Source: Streptosporangiaceae bacterium (GTDB lineage Bacteria; Actinomycetota; Actinomycetes; Streptosporangiales; Streptosporangiaceae). Taken from it: a DNA stretch of 38,351 bases. Made by a program: the position numbers and the translations under genes. The notes under the pieces are model-generated. The model worked only from the letters and a program-made list of their open reading frames with translations, did no database searches and was not told the DNA's origin. Where the stretch lies: positions 1-38,351 of the forward strand of contig JAFAZE010000072.1 in the NCBI GenBank assembly GCA_019239975.1, read 5' to 3'. Of the stretch, positions 7,158-15,149 are shown piece after piece; the stretch's first letter is position 1; each line of letters opens with the position of its first letter.

Positions 7158-7228
7158 CGCGCTGGCGAGGACGTGTCACAGCGCGCCGGCGGGGACATGC
7201 CGCAGCGCGCCGGCGGGGACATTCTGGG
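7157..7228. repeat. 24-bp direct repeat, three copies
   Basis: GCGCGCYGGCGRGGACRT starts at 7157, 7181 and 7205, a 24-bp period; the last two copies share 18 identical bases at their start. The array begins on the last base of the lipoprotein stop codon, so it is transcribed as 3' untranslated RNA if that gene is read through. GGCGCGC-type self-complementarity is present but no clean terminator hairpin. Confidence 0.75.
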
Positions 7229-7391
7229 CGGGAATGTCGTTAGAGCAAACGGGGAACAGTTGTAAACAAGCTGGTGCACATCATGATCCGCCCGCTCGCC
7301 GGGGCGCGGGCGACGTTCACGCTGTGCGCCCGCCGGGCGCACCGCCTGCCATGGGGCAGGCGGCGTTCCGGCACAGAGAGCAGGAGCATGG

Positions 7392-8138
7392 ATGTCCGCG
7401 TTGGGTGCTGATCCCGAGGCCACACCCGACGGTGGTGCCGATCCGGAGGCCATGCCCGAGGGCGGTGCCGGCCCAGAGGGCGTACCCGGCGGCGAGACCG
7501 GTACGGAGGCCACGCCCGTGGGCGGCGCGCCTGCCGGGCCCGCCCGGGACCGGCCGGTCAGCAAGCTCGCCGTCGCGACGCTCGTGACCGGGATACTCGC
7601 GCTCGTGCCGGTCGCGCTCGCCTGCGGCATCGCGGCTCTGAGCGTCATACGCAGAACCGGCCGGCGAGGCCGCGGCATGGCGGTCGGCGGGCTGTTCGCG
7701 GCGGCCGCATGGGTCGTCGCCGGCGGCACGGCCGGCATCGCCGCGGTCGTCACGCACGGATTCAAGCCGAAGGTCACGGTTCAGTACAGCCAGAACGCCA
7801 TTTTCAAGCTGCGGGCCGGCGAGTGCCTCAACGGGCAGCCGAACGGCCAGAGCTACACCATCGTGCCGTGCGCGACCGCGCACGACGCCGAGGTGTTCGC
7901 CACGTTCGCGGTGCCGGGCTCCACCTGGCCGGGCACGGCGGTCCTGCAGCAGGAGGCAAGCACGGGGTGCGGCAGCCGGGTGAGCGGTTACATGAACCCT
8001 CAGCTGCTGGGCGCCGGCCTGACGCAGGTGTTCATCTACCCTGACCTGAATTCGTGGTCGGCGGGAGTGCGCACGATGATCTGCGAGGTCCGCTCCAGCA
8101 ACGGCCGGATGACGGGGTCGGTGCACAACCTCCACTGA
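7392..8138 (+). CDS. DUF4190 / septum-formation domain membrane protein
   Basis: A 248-residue protein. Residues 1-55 are a degenerate Gly/Pro/Glu repeat (GADPEATPDGG-like units). Two transmembrane helices follow (about 58-85 and 97-121) around the DUF4190 turn IRRTGRRGRGMAVGG. The external C-terminal domain (about 130-248) carries RAGECLNG and VPCATAHDAEVFATF, the hallmark of the Septum_form family, with four Cys likely forming disulfides. AGGAG lies 5 bases before the ATG. Such proteins are common surface proteins in actinomycetes; involvement in septation is suggested by the family name but not established. The gene lies between the lipoprotein and lhr genes on the same strand. Confidence 0.82.
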   Translation: MSALGADPEATPDGGADPEAMPEGGAGPEGVPGGETGTEATPVGGAPAGPARDRPVSKLAVATLVTGILALVPVALACGIAALSVIRRTGRRGRGMAVGGLFAAAAWVVAGGTAGIAAVVTHGFKPKVTVQYSQNAIFKLRAGECLNGQPNGQSYTIVPCATAHDAEVFATFAVPGSTWPGTAVLQQEASTGCGSRVSGYMNPQLLGAGLTQVFIYPDLNSWSAGVRTMICEVRSSNGRMTGSVHNLH

Positions 8139-8226
8139 CGCGGCCGGAGCCAGGCCGCCGAAGGCGGCGCCGGCGGAAGCCTGACTCGGAACGCGGAATG
8201 TCGGTGGGGCGGGGCAAGATGGATGT

Positions 8227-11200
8227 ATGGCTGGACCGCCGGTGACCTCCGACGCCCTGGACGGGTTCTCGCCCGCGACGCGGGCGTGGTTCGAGGGCGC
8301 CTTCGCCGTGCCCACGAGGGCGCAGGCGGAGGCGTGGCGTGCCATCGGCAAGGGCGAGGACACGCTGGTCGTCGCGCCCACCGGCTCCGGGAAAACGCTC
8401 GCCGCGTTCCTGTGGGCGATCGACCGGCTCGCGGCGCTGCCCCCGCCAGGCGACCCGAAGCTGCGCTGCCGGGTCCTGTACGTGTCCCCGCTCAAGGCGC
8501 TGGCGGTGGACATCGAGCGGAACCTGCGCGCGCCGCTCACCGGGATCAGGCACGCCGCGCACCGTCTCGGCCTCGACGAGCCGGACATCGAGGTGGCGGT
8601 CCGCACCGGTGACACGGCCGCCGACGAGCGCAGGAAGCTGGCCAGCAAACCGCCGGACATTCTGATCACCACCCCGGAGTCGCTGTTCCTGGTGCTCACC
8701 TCGCAGGCCAGGGAGACGCTGCGCGGCGTGGAGACCGTCATCGTGGACGAGGTGCACGCCGTCGCGGGCACCAAGCGCGGCGCGCACCTCGCGCTGTCGC
8801 TGGAGCGCCTGGACGCGCTGCGCGCAGCCATCGGAGGCCAGCCCGCCCAGCGGATCGGCCTGTCGGCGACGGTGCGGCCCGCCGAGGAGGTCGCGGCGTT
8901 CCTCGGCGGCGTGCGCCCGGTCACGGTCGTGCAGCCACCGAGCCCCAAGGTGATCGAGCTCAGCGTCGTCGTCCCGGTCGAGGACATGACGGACCTGGAT
9001 ACCGCACCGCGCGGCGCGGACGACGACGAAGCGGACCCGGTCCGCGCCCGGTCGATCTGGCCGCACGTCGAGGAGCGGGTGCTCGACCTCATCGGGCAGC
9101 ACCGGTCGACGATCATCTTCGCCAACTCCCGGCGGCTGGCCGAGCGGCTGTGCGGCAGGCTCAACGAGCTGGCCGCCGAGCGCGCGGGCGACGATGAGCT
9201 GGTGATCGCGCGGGCGCACCACGGCTCGGTGTCGCGGCAGGAGCGGGTCGAGATCGAGGAGGCGCTCAAGGCGGGCAGGCTGCCCGCGGTGGTCGCCACC
9301 TCCAGCCTGGAGCTCGGCATCGACATGGGCGCCGTCGACCTCGTCATCCAGGTCGAGTCGCCGCCTTCGGTGGCCAGCGGCATGCAGCGGGTCGGCCGGG
9401 CCGGGCACAACGTCGGCGACGTCTCACGCGGCATCATCTTCCCGAAGTACGCCGGCGACCTGGTCCAGGCCGCGGTCGTCGCCGAGCGGATGCGCGAGGG
9501 GCACATCGAGGAGCTGCGGATCCCGCGCAACCCGCTGGACGTGCTCGCCCAGCAGATCGTCGCCATGGCGGCGCTGGATGACTGGCCGGTGGACGAGCTC
9601 GAAGGCACTGTGCGGAAGGCCGCGCCGTTTGGGGGGCTGACCAGGCCGGTCCTCGAAGCGGTGCTCGACATGCTCGCCGGGCGGTACCCGGGCGAGGAGT
9701 TCGCGGGCCTGCGGCCCCGGGTGATATGGGACCGGGTGGCGGGCGTGATCCGCGGGCGGCCGGGGGCGCAGCGGCTCGCGGTCACCAGCGGCGGGACGAT
9801 CCCGGACCGGGGCCTGTTCGGGGTGTTCCTGGCGTCGGGCGGCGACGGCGCGCGCCAGCCGCGCCGGGTCGGCGAGCTCGACGAGGAGATGGTGTACGAA
9901 TCGCGGGTCGGCGACGTCTTCGTGCTCGGCGCCAGCTCCTGGCGGATCGAGGACATCACGCCGGACCGGGTGCTCGTGCTTCCGGCGCCCGGCCAGCCGG
10001 GCAAGCTGCCGTTCTGGCACGGTGACGCCCCGGGCAGGCCCGCCGAGCTCGGCGCGGCCCTCGGCCGGGCCGTCCGCGACCTGGGCAGCTCCGGCGAGCA
10101 GGAAGCCAGGACGAAGCTGGAGCGGGCCGGCCTGGACGAGCTCGCCGCGGCCAACCTGCTGCGGTACCTCGGCGACCAGCGGAAGGCCACGGGTTACCTG
10201 CCCGACGACCGGACGCTCGTCGTGGAGCGGTTCCGTGACGAGCTCGGCGACTGGCGCGTCGTGCTGCACAGCCCGTACGGCGACCGGGTGCACGCGCCGT
10301 GGGCACTCGCCATCGCGGCGCGGCTGCGCGAGCGGTACGGCGGCATGGACGTGCAGGCACTGCACACCGACGACGGGATCATCATCAGGGTGCCGGACAC
10401 CGACGAGCCGCCGCCGGCCGGCATCGCGCTGATCGACCCGGACGAGATCGGCGAGCTCGTCACGCAGGAGGTGGGCGGGAGCGCGCTGTTCGCCTCGCGC
10501 TTCCGCGAGTGCGCGAGCAGGGCGCTGCTGCTGCCCAGGCGCCAGCCGGGGCGGCGCACGCCGCTGTGGCAGCAGCGGCAGCGTTCGGCACAGCTTCTCG
10601 AGATCGCCAGCAGGTACCCGTCGTTCCCGATCGTCCTGGAGACGGTGCGCGAGTGCCTTCAGGACGTGTTCGACGTGCCTGCGCTCACGGGACTGCTGCG
10701 CGACCTGGCCGGCCGCCGGATACGGCTCGTCGAGGTGGAGACGGGAACCCCCAGCCCGTTCGGTAAATCCTTGCTCTTCCGCTACGTCGGCGCGTTCATG
10801 TACGAGGGGGACGCGCCGCTCGCCGAGCGCCGTGCCCAGGCGCTCGCGCTCGACCCGGCGCTGCTCGCCGAGCTGCTCGGCACCGAGGGGCTGCGCGAGC
10901 TGCTCGAGCCCGCCGTCGTCGCGGAGACCGAACGCGACCTCCAGCACCTGTCGCCGGCGCGCCGCTGCCGCGACCTGGAGCAGGTCGCCGACCTGCTGCG
11001 CACCACGGGACCGCTGACCGCGGATGAGGTGGCGGAGCGGTGCACGGACCCGGCCGCCGCGGCTGGCTGGCTGGCGGAATTGTCGGCATCCCGCCGCACC
11101 ATCGAGGTGCGGGTGGCGGGAGAGCCGATGTGGGCCGCGATCGAGGACGCGGGCCGGCTGCGCGACGCGCTCGGCGTTCCGCTGCCGGTCGGGGTGCCGG

Positions 11201-13053
11201 AGGCGTTCACCGAGCCGGTGGCGGACCCGCTCGGCGACCTGGTGGCGCGGTACGCGCGGGCGCACGGCCCGTTCCCCGCTCACGCGGCGGCGGGGCGGTA
11301 CGGGCTCGGGGTCGCCGTGGTCACGCTGACGCTGCGGCGGCTCGCGGCCGACGGCCGCGTCGCCGAGGGCGACTTCCTGCCCGGCGGGCGCGGGACCGAG
11401 TGGTGCGACGCCGGTGTGCTGCGGATGCTGCGCCGCCGGAGCCTGGCCCGGCTGCGCAAGGAGGCCGAGCCGGTGCCGCCCGCGACGCTCGGCCGCTTCC
11501 TGCCGGCCTGGCACGGGATCGGCCTCGGGCACCAGCGGGCCGACCCGGGCGCGGTGCTGGAGGCCGTTGAACGGCTGGCCGGGGCGCAGATCCCGGCGTC
11601 GGCGCTGGAGACGCTCGTGCTGCCCGGGCGGCTCCCCGGCTACTCCCCCGCGATGCTGGACGAGCTGACCGCGGCCGGCGAGGTCGTCTGGGCCGGTGCG
11701 GGGATGGTGGGCGGCGGCGACGGGTGGGTGGTGCTCATGCCGGCGGAGAGCGCGCCGCTGCTGCTGCCCGAACCCGGCGAGTTCACCGAAACGCCCGCTC
11801 ACACGGCCGTGCTGGACGTGCTCGCCGGGGGCGGCGGGATGTTCTTCCGGATGCTCTCCGACCGGGTCGCGGCGGCGCTCGGTGAGCCGGTTCCCGATCC
11901 GGACCTGGTGACCGTGATCTGGGACCTGGTGTGGGCCGGGCGGCTGACCAACGACACGCTCACGCCGCTGCGGGTGACGCTCGGCGGCGGAGGCGCCGCG
12001 GGGCAGCCTCGGCGCGGGGCGGCCAGTGGCGGCGCGGCGGGTGGCGGCATCCCGGGTGGCGGCGCGCCAGGTGGGGTGGCGCCGGGTGCTGGTGCGCTCG
12101 GGGTGGCTGGCGTGCCTGCTCCGCGTGGCGCGGCGCTGCGGGCCGGGCGCCGTTATGGCGGTCGGCGCCGGCCGGCGATGCCGACGCGCACCGGGCCGCC
12201 GACGGTCAGCGGCAGGTGGTCGCTGCTGCCCTCGCGCGGCTCCGGCGCGAGCGCGCGTGGCACGGGTGGCGCGGGCACGGGTGGCACGGGTGGCGCGGGG
12301 GCGGGCGGCGCGGGTGGCGCGGGTGGCGCGGGGGCGGGCGGCTCCGGCGCGGGCGGCTCCGGCCCCGGTGGCGCAGGTGGCTCCGGCGCGGGCGGCGGCG
12401 CGCCGGACGTGGCGCAGACGATGCGCGCGCACGCGCTCGCGCTGACGCTGCTGGAGCGGCACGGCGTGCTGACCAGGGGCGCGGTCGCGGCAGAGCGGGT
12501 ACCCGGCGGTTTCGCGGCCGTTTACCCGGTGCTGCGGGCGATGGAGGAGGCCGGGCAGTGCCGCCGCGGCTATTTCGTGGAGGGGCTCGGCGCCGCACAG
12601 TTCGCGCTGCCCGGTGCCGTGGACAGGATGCGGGCACTCGCCGCGGATCAGCGTCCCGACGATTCAGAGTTTTCCAAACGGATCGTGGTGCTTGCCGCGG
12701 CCGACCCGGCTCAGCCCTACGGCGCGGCCCTGCCGTGGCCCGCGCGTCCCGGCGAGACGGCGGCCTCACACCGGCCGGCCCGGAAGGCGGGGGCACTCGT
12801 CGTCCTCGCGGGCGGCTCGCCGGCCCTGTATGTGGAGCGCGGCGGTAAGACGCTGCTGTCCTGGTCGGACGACCCCGCCGTGCTCGAGCCGTCCGCGGCG
12901 GCGCTCGCCGCGGCGGTACGGGACGGCGCGCTCGGGCGGATCACCGTGGAGAGGGCGGACGGCGGGACCGTCTATGACTCGCCGCTCGCACAGGCGCTCG
13001 AGGCCGCGGGCTTCCGTCCCACTCCGCGCGGCCTCCGGCTGCGCGCGAGCTGA
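8227..13053 (+). CDS. lhr: Lhr-family ATP-dependent helicase
   Basis: A 1608-residue superfamily 2 DNA helicase. Walker A is APTGSGKT (50-57), the DEVH box is at about 174-177, motif III is GLSAT (about 211-215), and motifs V-VI are VATSSLELGIDMG and MQRVGRAGHN. The Lhr-specific winged-helix and C-terminal regions follow. Lhr unwinds 3'-tailed duplexes, preferring RNA:DNA hybrids, and is DNA-damage induced in mycobacteria. Residues about 1253-1395 form a Gly/Ala-rich low-complexity segment that interrupts the C-terminal region before the sequence resumes at DVAQTMRAHALALTLLERHG. The same-strand series lhr...DUF3046...recA is typical of actinobacterial chromosomes in content, though here the spacing is altered. 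The ATG at 8227 has only a weak ribosome site. Confidence 0.93.
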   Translation: MAGPPVTSDALDGFSPATRAWFEGAFAVPTRAQAEAWRAIGKGEDTLVVAPTGSGKTLAAFLWAIDRLAALPPPGDPKLRCRVLYVSPLKALAVDIERNLRAPLTGIRHAAHRLGLDEPDIEVAVRTGDTAADERRKLASKPPDILITTPESLFLVLTSQARETLRGVETVIVDEVHAVAGTKRGAHLALSLERLDALRAAIGGQPAQRIGLSATVRPAEEVAAFLGGVRPVTVVQPPSPKVIELSVVVPVEDMTDLDTAPRGADDDEADPVRARSIWPHVEERVLDLIGQHRSTIIFANSRRLAERLCGRLNELAAERAGDDELVIARAHHGSVSRQERVEIEEALKAGRLPAVVATSSLELGIDMGAVDLVIQVESPPSVASGMQRVGRAGHNVGDVSRGIIFPKYAGDLVQAAVVAERMREGHIEELRIPRNPLDVLAQQIVAMAALDDWPVDELEGTVRKAAPFGGLTRPVLEAVLDMLAGRYPGEEFAGLRPRVIWDRVAGVIRGRPGAQRLAVTSGGTIPDRGLFGVFLASGGDGARQPRRVGELDEEMVYESRVGDVFVLGASSWRIEDITPDRVLVLPAPGQPGKLPFWHGDAPGRPAELGAALGRAVRDLGSSGEQEARTKLERAGLDELAAANLLRYLGDQRKATGYLPDDRTLVVERFRDELGDWRVVLHSPYGDRVHAPWALAIAARLRERYGGMDVQALHTDDGIIIRVPDTDEPPPAGIALIDPDEIGELVTQEVGGSALFASRFRECASRALLLPRRQPGRRTPLWQQRQRSAQLLEIASRYPSFPIVLETVRECLQDVFDVPALTGLLRDLAGRRIRLVEVETGTPSPFGKSLLFRYVGAFMYEGDAPLAERRAQALALDPALLAELLGTEGLRELLEPAVVAETERDLQHLSPARRCRDLEQVADLLRTTGPLTADEVAERCTDPAAAAGWLAELSASRRTIEVRVAGEPMWAAIEDAGRLRDALGVPLPVGVPEAFTEPVADPLGDLVARYARAHGPFPAHAAAGRYGLGVAVVTLTLRRLAADGRVAEGDFLPGGRGTEWCDAGVLRMLRRRSLARLRKEAEPVPPATLGRFLPAWHGIGLGHQRADPGAVLEAVERLAGAQIPASALETLVLPGRLPGYSPAMLDELTAAGEVVWAGAGMVGGGDGWVVLMPAESAPLLLPEPGEFTETPAHTAVLDVLAGGGGMFFRMLSDRVAAALGEPVPDPDLVTVIWDLVWAGRLTNDTLTPLRVTLGGGGAAGQPRRGAASGGAAGGGIPGGGAPGGVAPGAGALGVAGVPAPRGAALRAGRRYGGRRRPAMPTRTGPPTVSGRWSLLPSRGSGASARGTGGAGTGGTGGAGAGGAGGAGGAGAGGSGAGGSGPGGAGGSGAGGGAPDVAQTMRAHALALTLLERHGVLTRGAVAAERVPGGFAAVYPVLRAMEEAGQCRRGYFVEGLGAAQFALPGAVDRMRALAADQRPDDSEFSKRIVVLAAADPAQPYGAALPWPARPGETAASHRPARKAGALVVLAGGSPALYVERGGKTLLSWSDDPAVLEPSAAALAAAVRDGALGRITVERADGGTVYDSPLAQALEAAGFRPTPRGLRLRAS
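11985..12410 (+). repeat. Gly/Ala-rich coding microsatellite inside lhr
   Basis: GGTGGCGCG/GGCGCGGGT-type triplet repeats encode runs of Gly-Gly-Ala, Gly-Ala-Gly and Gly-Ser-Gly, densest at 12250-12400. The frame stays open, so it makes a flexible linker within the helicase C-terminal half. Length changes here would be tolerated in steps of three. Confidence 0.8.
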
Positions 13054-13080
13054 GCCGGTTCACCGGCCGCTGTCCAGCGG
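13054..13080. terminator. Double hairpin between convergent lhr and AbiEi-like genes
   Basis: GCCGG-TTCA-CCGGC is followed directly by CCGCTG-TC-CAGCGG. Two adjacent GC stems fill the 33-bp gap between convergent genes and probably end transcription from both sides. No U-tract, as is usual in this GC range. Confidence 0.5.
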
Positions 13081-13086
13081 GCGCCG

Positions 13087-14007
13087 CTACCGGGCGCTGG
13101 GCCGGCCGAAGGCGTCCTCGATCCATGCGATCACGCGGTCGGGTTCGCGGAAGAGCTGACGCCAGGTGAAGTGCACGACCTTGTAGCCGGCCTCGCGGAG
13201 CAACTGGTCACGTCCCAGCTGGTCAGCCGCCCGCTGGGGGTCAGCGTACTTCAGCATGCCGTCGGCCTCAGCGATCGTGCGGTATTCACGCCAGTAGAAA
13301 TCAACCCGGCCGATGTACCGCGTGCCGCCGACGTCAACCTGCAACTCCGGCGCGGGCAGGCCGTATTCGTCAAAGGTGACCCTGGCGCACGATTCCAGCG
13401 CCGACTCAGACCGGTGATCGCCGAACGCGACGACGCGCTTCGCGCGCCGCGCCCCGGGCCAGGCTGAGCACGCCGCCAGCACGCCTGACAGTTCTTCACG
13501 CGTGGTTTTCCCGGCGTGCAGCGCCGAGTCTGCGACGACCACCCCGTCCCTGAACCGTGATGCTCGCGCGAGGTCAACCACCGTTCTGGCGACGGAGGTC
13601 ACGGGGAGCCCGTACCGCTTGGTCAGGTGCTCGCGGAAGAGGATCGCGGTGTGGACGCTCAGGCCCTTTCCGCCGACCCGGCTGCGGCTGAGATGCGGTG
13701 GCCTGGTAAGTGTCACAAATCCTTCCGGAAGCCGGCCCAGAAGATCCAGGGCATGCAGAATGGCAGCGGATTCATGACTCGCCGCTGCCAGCGCGCTGGC
13801 GCTCAGTAAAACGGCAGCCACGTGGAACGCGTGCAAGCGTGCCGGGTCGCCGGCGGACGCGGCCAGCGAGTCGGCCCGAGCATAAACGCCCCGGCGCAGC
13901 TGCACGAGATGGCCGTCCTGCACGAGCTGGCGAAGCCGCCAGCCCGGCACACCACGCGCCGCCCACTGTCCAGTTGTCGCCACCTCCCAGCGACTAATCG
14001 TACCCAT
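13087..14007 (-). CDS. AbiEi-type wHTH protein with DUF559 nuclease-like domain
   Basis: A 306-residue protein. Residues 1-45 (RWEVATTGQWAARGVPGWRLRQLVQDGHLVQLRRGVYAR) resemble the AbiEi antitoxin winged helix. The C-terminal part (about 195-306) is DUF559-like, a PD-(D/E)XK relative: E201/E205 in RSESALES, D236 in GRVDFYW and E247 in IAEADG, then QLLREAGYKVVHFTWRQL. Such proteins are very abundant in actinobacteria, usually as solitary genes; a toxin partner (AbiEii) is not present next to it. It may be a transcription regulator with a degraded nuclease domain, or a nuclease. The ATG at 14007 is favoured; an in-frame GTG at 14031 with a GAGAG motif upstream is possible. Confidence 0.75.
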   Translation of the reverse strand: MGTISRWEVATTGQWAARGVPGWRLRQLVQDGHLVQLRRGVYARADSLAASAGDPARLHAFHVAAVLLSASALAAASHESAAILHALDLLGRLPEGFVTLTRPPHLSRSRVGGKGLSVHTAILFREHLTKRYGLPVTSVARTVVDLARASRFRDGVVVADSALHAGKTTREELSGVLAACSAWPGARRAKRVVAFGDHRSESALESCARVTFDEYGLPAPELQVDVGGTRYIGRVDFYWREYRTIAEADGMLKYADPQRAADQLGRDQLLREAGYKVVHFTWRQLFREPDRVIAWIEDAFGRPSAR

Positions 14008-14126
14008 GTGACTATTCTCGGTTACCACCACCGATCTCTCAACATGCCACTAACGTGCTCTGTATGCGTACCGAGGAGTAGCTGTCCCGTTTTGTCCGTT
14101 ATGTGACTATGGAACGCGTACAGAGT

Positions 14127-14225
14127 GGGCAGTCAAGGGGAGGCGGGCCGGGAGGGGCGGTGCACGGAGGGGTGGGGCAGGGAGGAGGGGGCTCTGGGCA
14201 GATGGGGTGGGTGGGTCAGAGGGTG
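14127..14225 (+). other. G-rich tract with potential G-quadruplexes
   Basis: The plus strand is dense in G runs (GGGGAGGCGGG, GGGAGGGG, GGAGGGGTGGGG, GGGAGGAGGGGG, then GGGGTGGGTGGG). More than four runs of three or more G occur within short loops, so quadruplex formation is possible on this strand. It lies between the AbiEi-like promoter region and the 3' end of the GNAT gene (which is read from the other strand). No gene is seen here. Confidence 0.6.
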
Positions 14226-15022
14226 CGGAGGAGGGTTAGGGCGTGGTGGCGGCGGGGCCAGGCTGTGAAGAGGTGGTCGTGGGCGGCGCCTGCGATGACG
14301 TTGCAGCTGATTCCGGCCTCGGCGAGGAGGCGGCTGACGGCCGCGGTCAAGCCGATGGCGGCCAGCGCGGAGTTGATCCGCAGGGTGATGCGCGCGGCGA
14401 CGTGGTCGTAGCGCAGTCCCGCCCGGTCCGCGTCGGCCCTGGGCAGGACGAGCGTCAGCGCTTCGTCCTCGCGGATGACCGCGAACGGGGACACACCCGC
14501 GGGGATCTCCGGCGCGGTGGCGAACACGTACGGTATGGCGTGCAGCTCGGGCGACAGATCATGCCACTGCCCGGAACCGGCGGGCTGACAGGTATGCCAC
14601 GTTTCGTTCGGTATGATCCATTTTTCCATGAAAACCAGCTCGTCGAGCCGGTAGCCGAGTCTCTCGTAGAAGCGGGCCACGCCGGCATTGCCGGGCTCGA
14701 TGAGCAGGTTGACCTTGGGGCAGCCGCGCGCGATGAGGCGGAGCTCGAGCTCGGCGAGCAGGTGCGTCGCGATCCCGCGGCCACGCCGCGCGGGACTGGT
14801 CGCGAGCCGGTTCACCCAGCCGCGGCGCCCGTCGTAGGTGCCGAAGACCGAGCCGGTGATCGCGCCGGTCTCGTCCTGCTCGACGAGCACCAGGTCCGGG
14901 TCCCTGGCCAGGACCGAGGCCAGCTCGGCCGCCACGTGCTCCGCGCGGAAACGGATGCCGGCCGCCCGCCACAGGTCCGCCAGCGCTGGCGCGTCGGACG
15001 TGTCCGCTGCCCTGATCACCAT
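14216..15022 (-). CDS. GNAT acetyltransferase fused to an ACT_3-like domain
   Basis: A 268-residue protein. Residues 1-135 are a GNAT domain: IRAADTSDAPALADLWR at the start, acetyl-CoA loop ARRGRGIA (78-85), and NAGVARFYERLGYRLDELVFMEKW (112-135), a normal family C-terminus. Residues about 155-268 match the ACT_3/DUF2241 family (LSPELHAIPYVFAT, IREDEALTLVLP, RITLRINSALAAIGLTAAVSRLLAEAGISCNVIAGAAHDHLF), a small ligand-binding ACT fold. The linker (137-154) includes a 19-bp sequence that recurs at 25876. The fusion might couple acetylation to sensing of an amino acid, but the substrate is unknown. The ATG at 15022 has a poor ribosome site. One open frame spans both parts. Confidence 0.8.
   Translation of the reverse strand: MVIRAADTSDAPALADLWRAAGIRFRAEHVAAELASVLARDPDLVLVEQDETGAITGSVFGTYDGRRGWVNRLATSPARRGRGIATHLLAELELRLIARGCPKVNLLIEPGNAGVARFYERLGYRLDELVFMEKWIIPNETWHTCQPAGSGQWHDLSPELHAIPYVFATAPEIPAGVSPFAVIREDEALTLVLPRADADRAGLRYDHVAARITLRINSALAAIGLTAAVSRLLAEAGISCNVIAGAAHDHLFTAWPRRHHALTLLRTL
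14596..14614. repeat. 19-bp dispersed repeat, copy 1
   Basis: GCCACGTTTCGTTCGGTAT is identical to 25876-25894, 11 kb away. Here it encodes IPNETWH (residues 137-143) on the minus strand, exactly at the junction of the GNAT and ACT_3 domains. It is AT-richer than its surroundings. Confidence 0.7.
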
Positions 15023-15149
15023 AGTCCAGGGTTACCACGCGACCCGGCCGGCATTGCGCGAATCCCTTGACGGCGGCATCACCAGGTGTTAGAAATTTTC
15101 CTATTCCTTTTCTATTGCGCAATTTCATCACGAACGGGGAACGGGCACC

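Noticed and set aside
7317..10190. A 957-residue minus-strand frame opposite the DUF4190 and lhr genes
   Set aside because: A typical high-GC antisense shadow: Ser/Arg-rich composition, no domain, and the plus-strand genes are well supported.
9424..12462. A 1012-residue minus-strand frame opposite lhr
   Set aside because: Arg/Gly/Pro-rich shadow of the helicase gene without recognisable motifs.
15023..15149. ydaO-type c-di-AMP riboswitch before the wall hydrolase
   Set aside because: Such riboswitches often precede actinobacterial wall hydrolases, but the 127-bp leader is AT-rich and lacks the expected G-rich conserved blocks.
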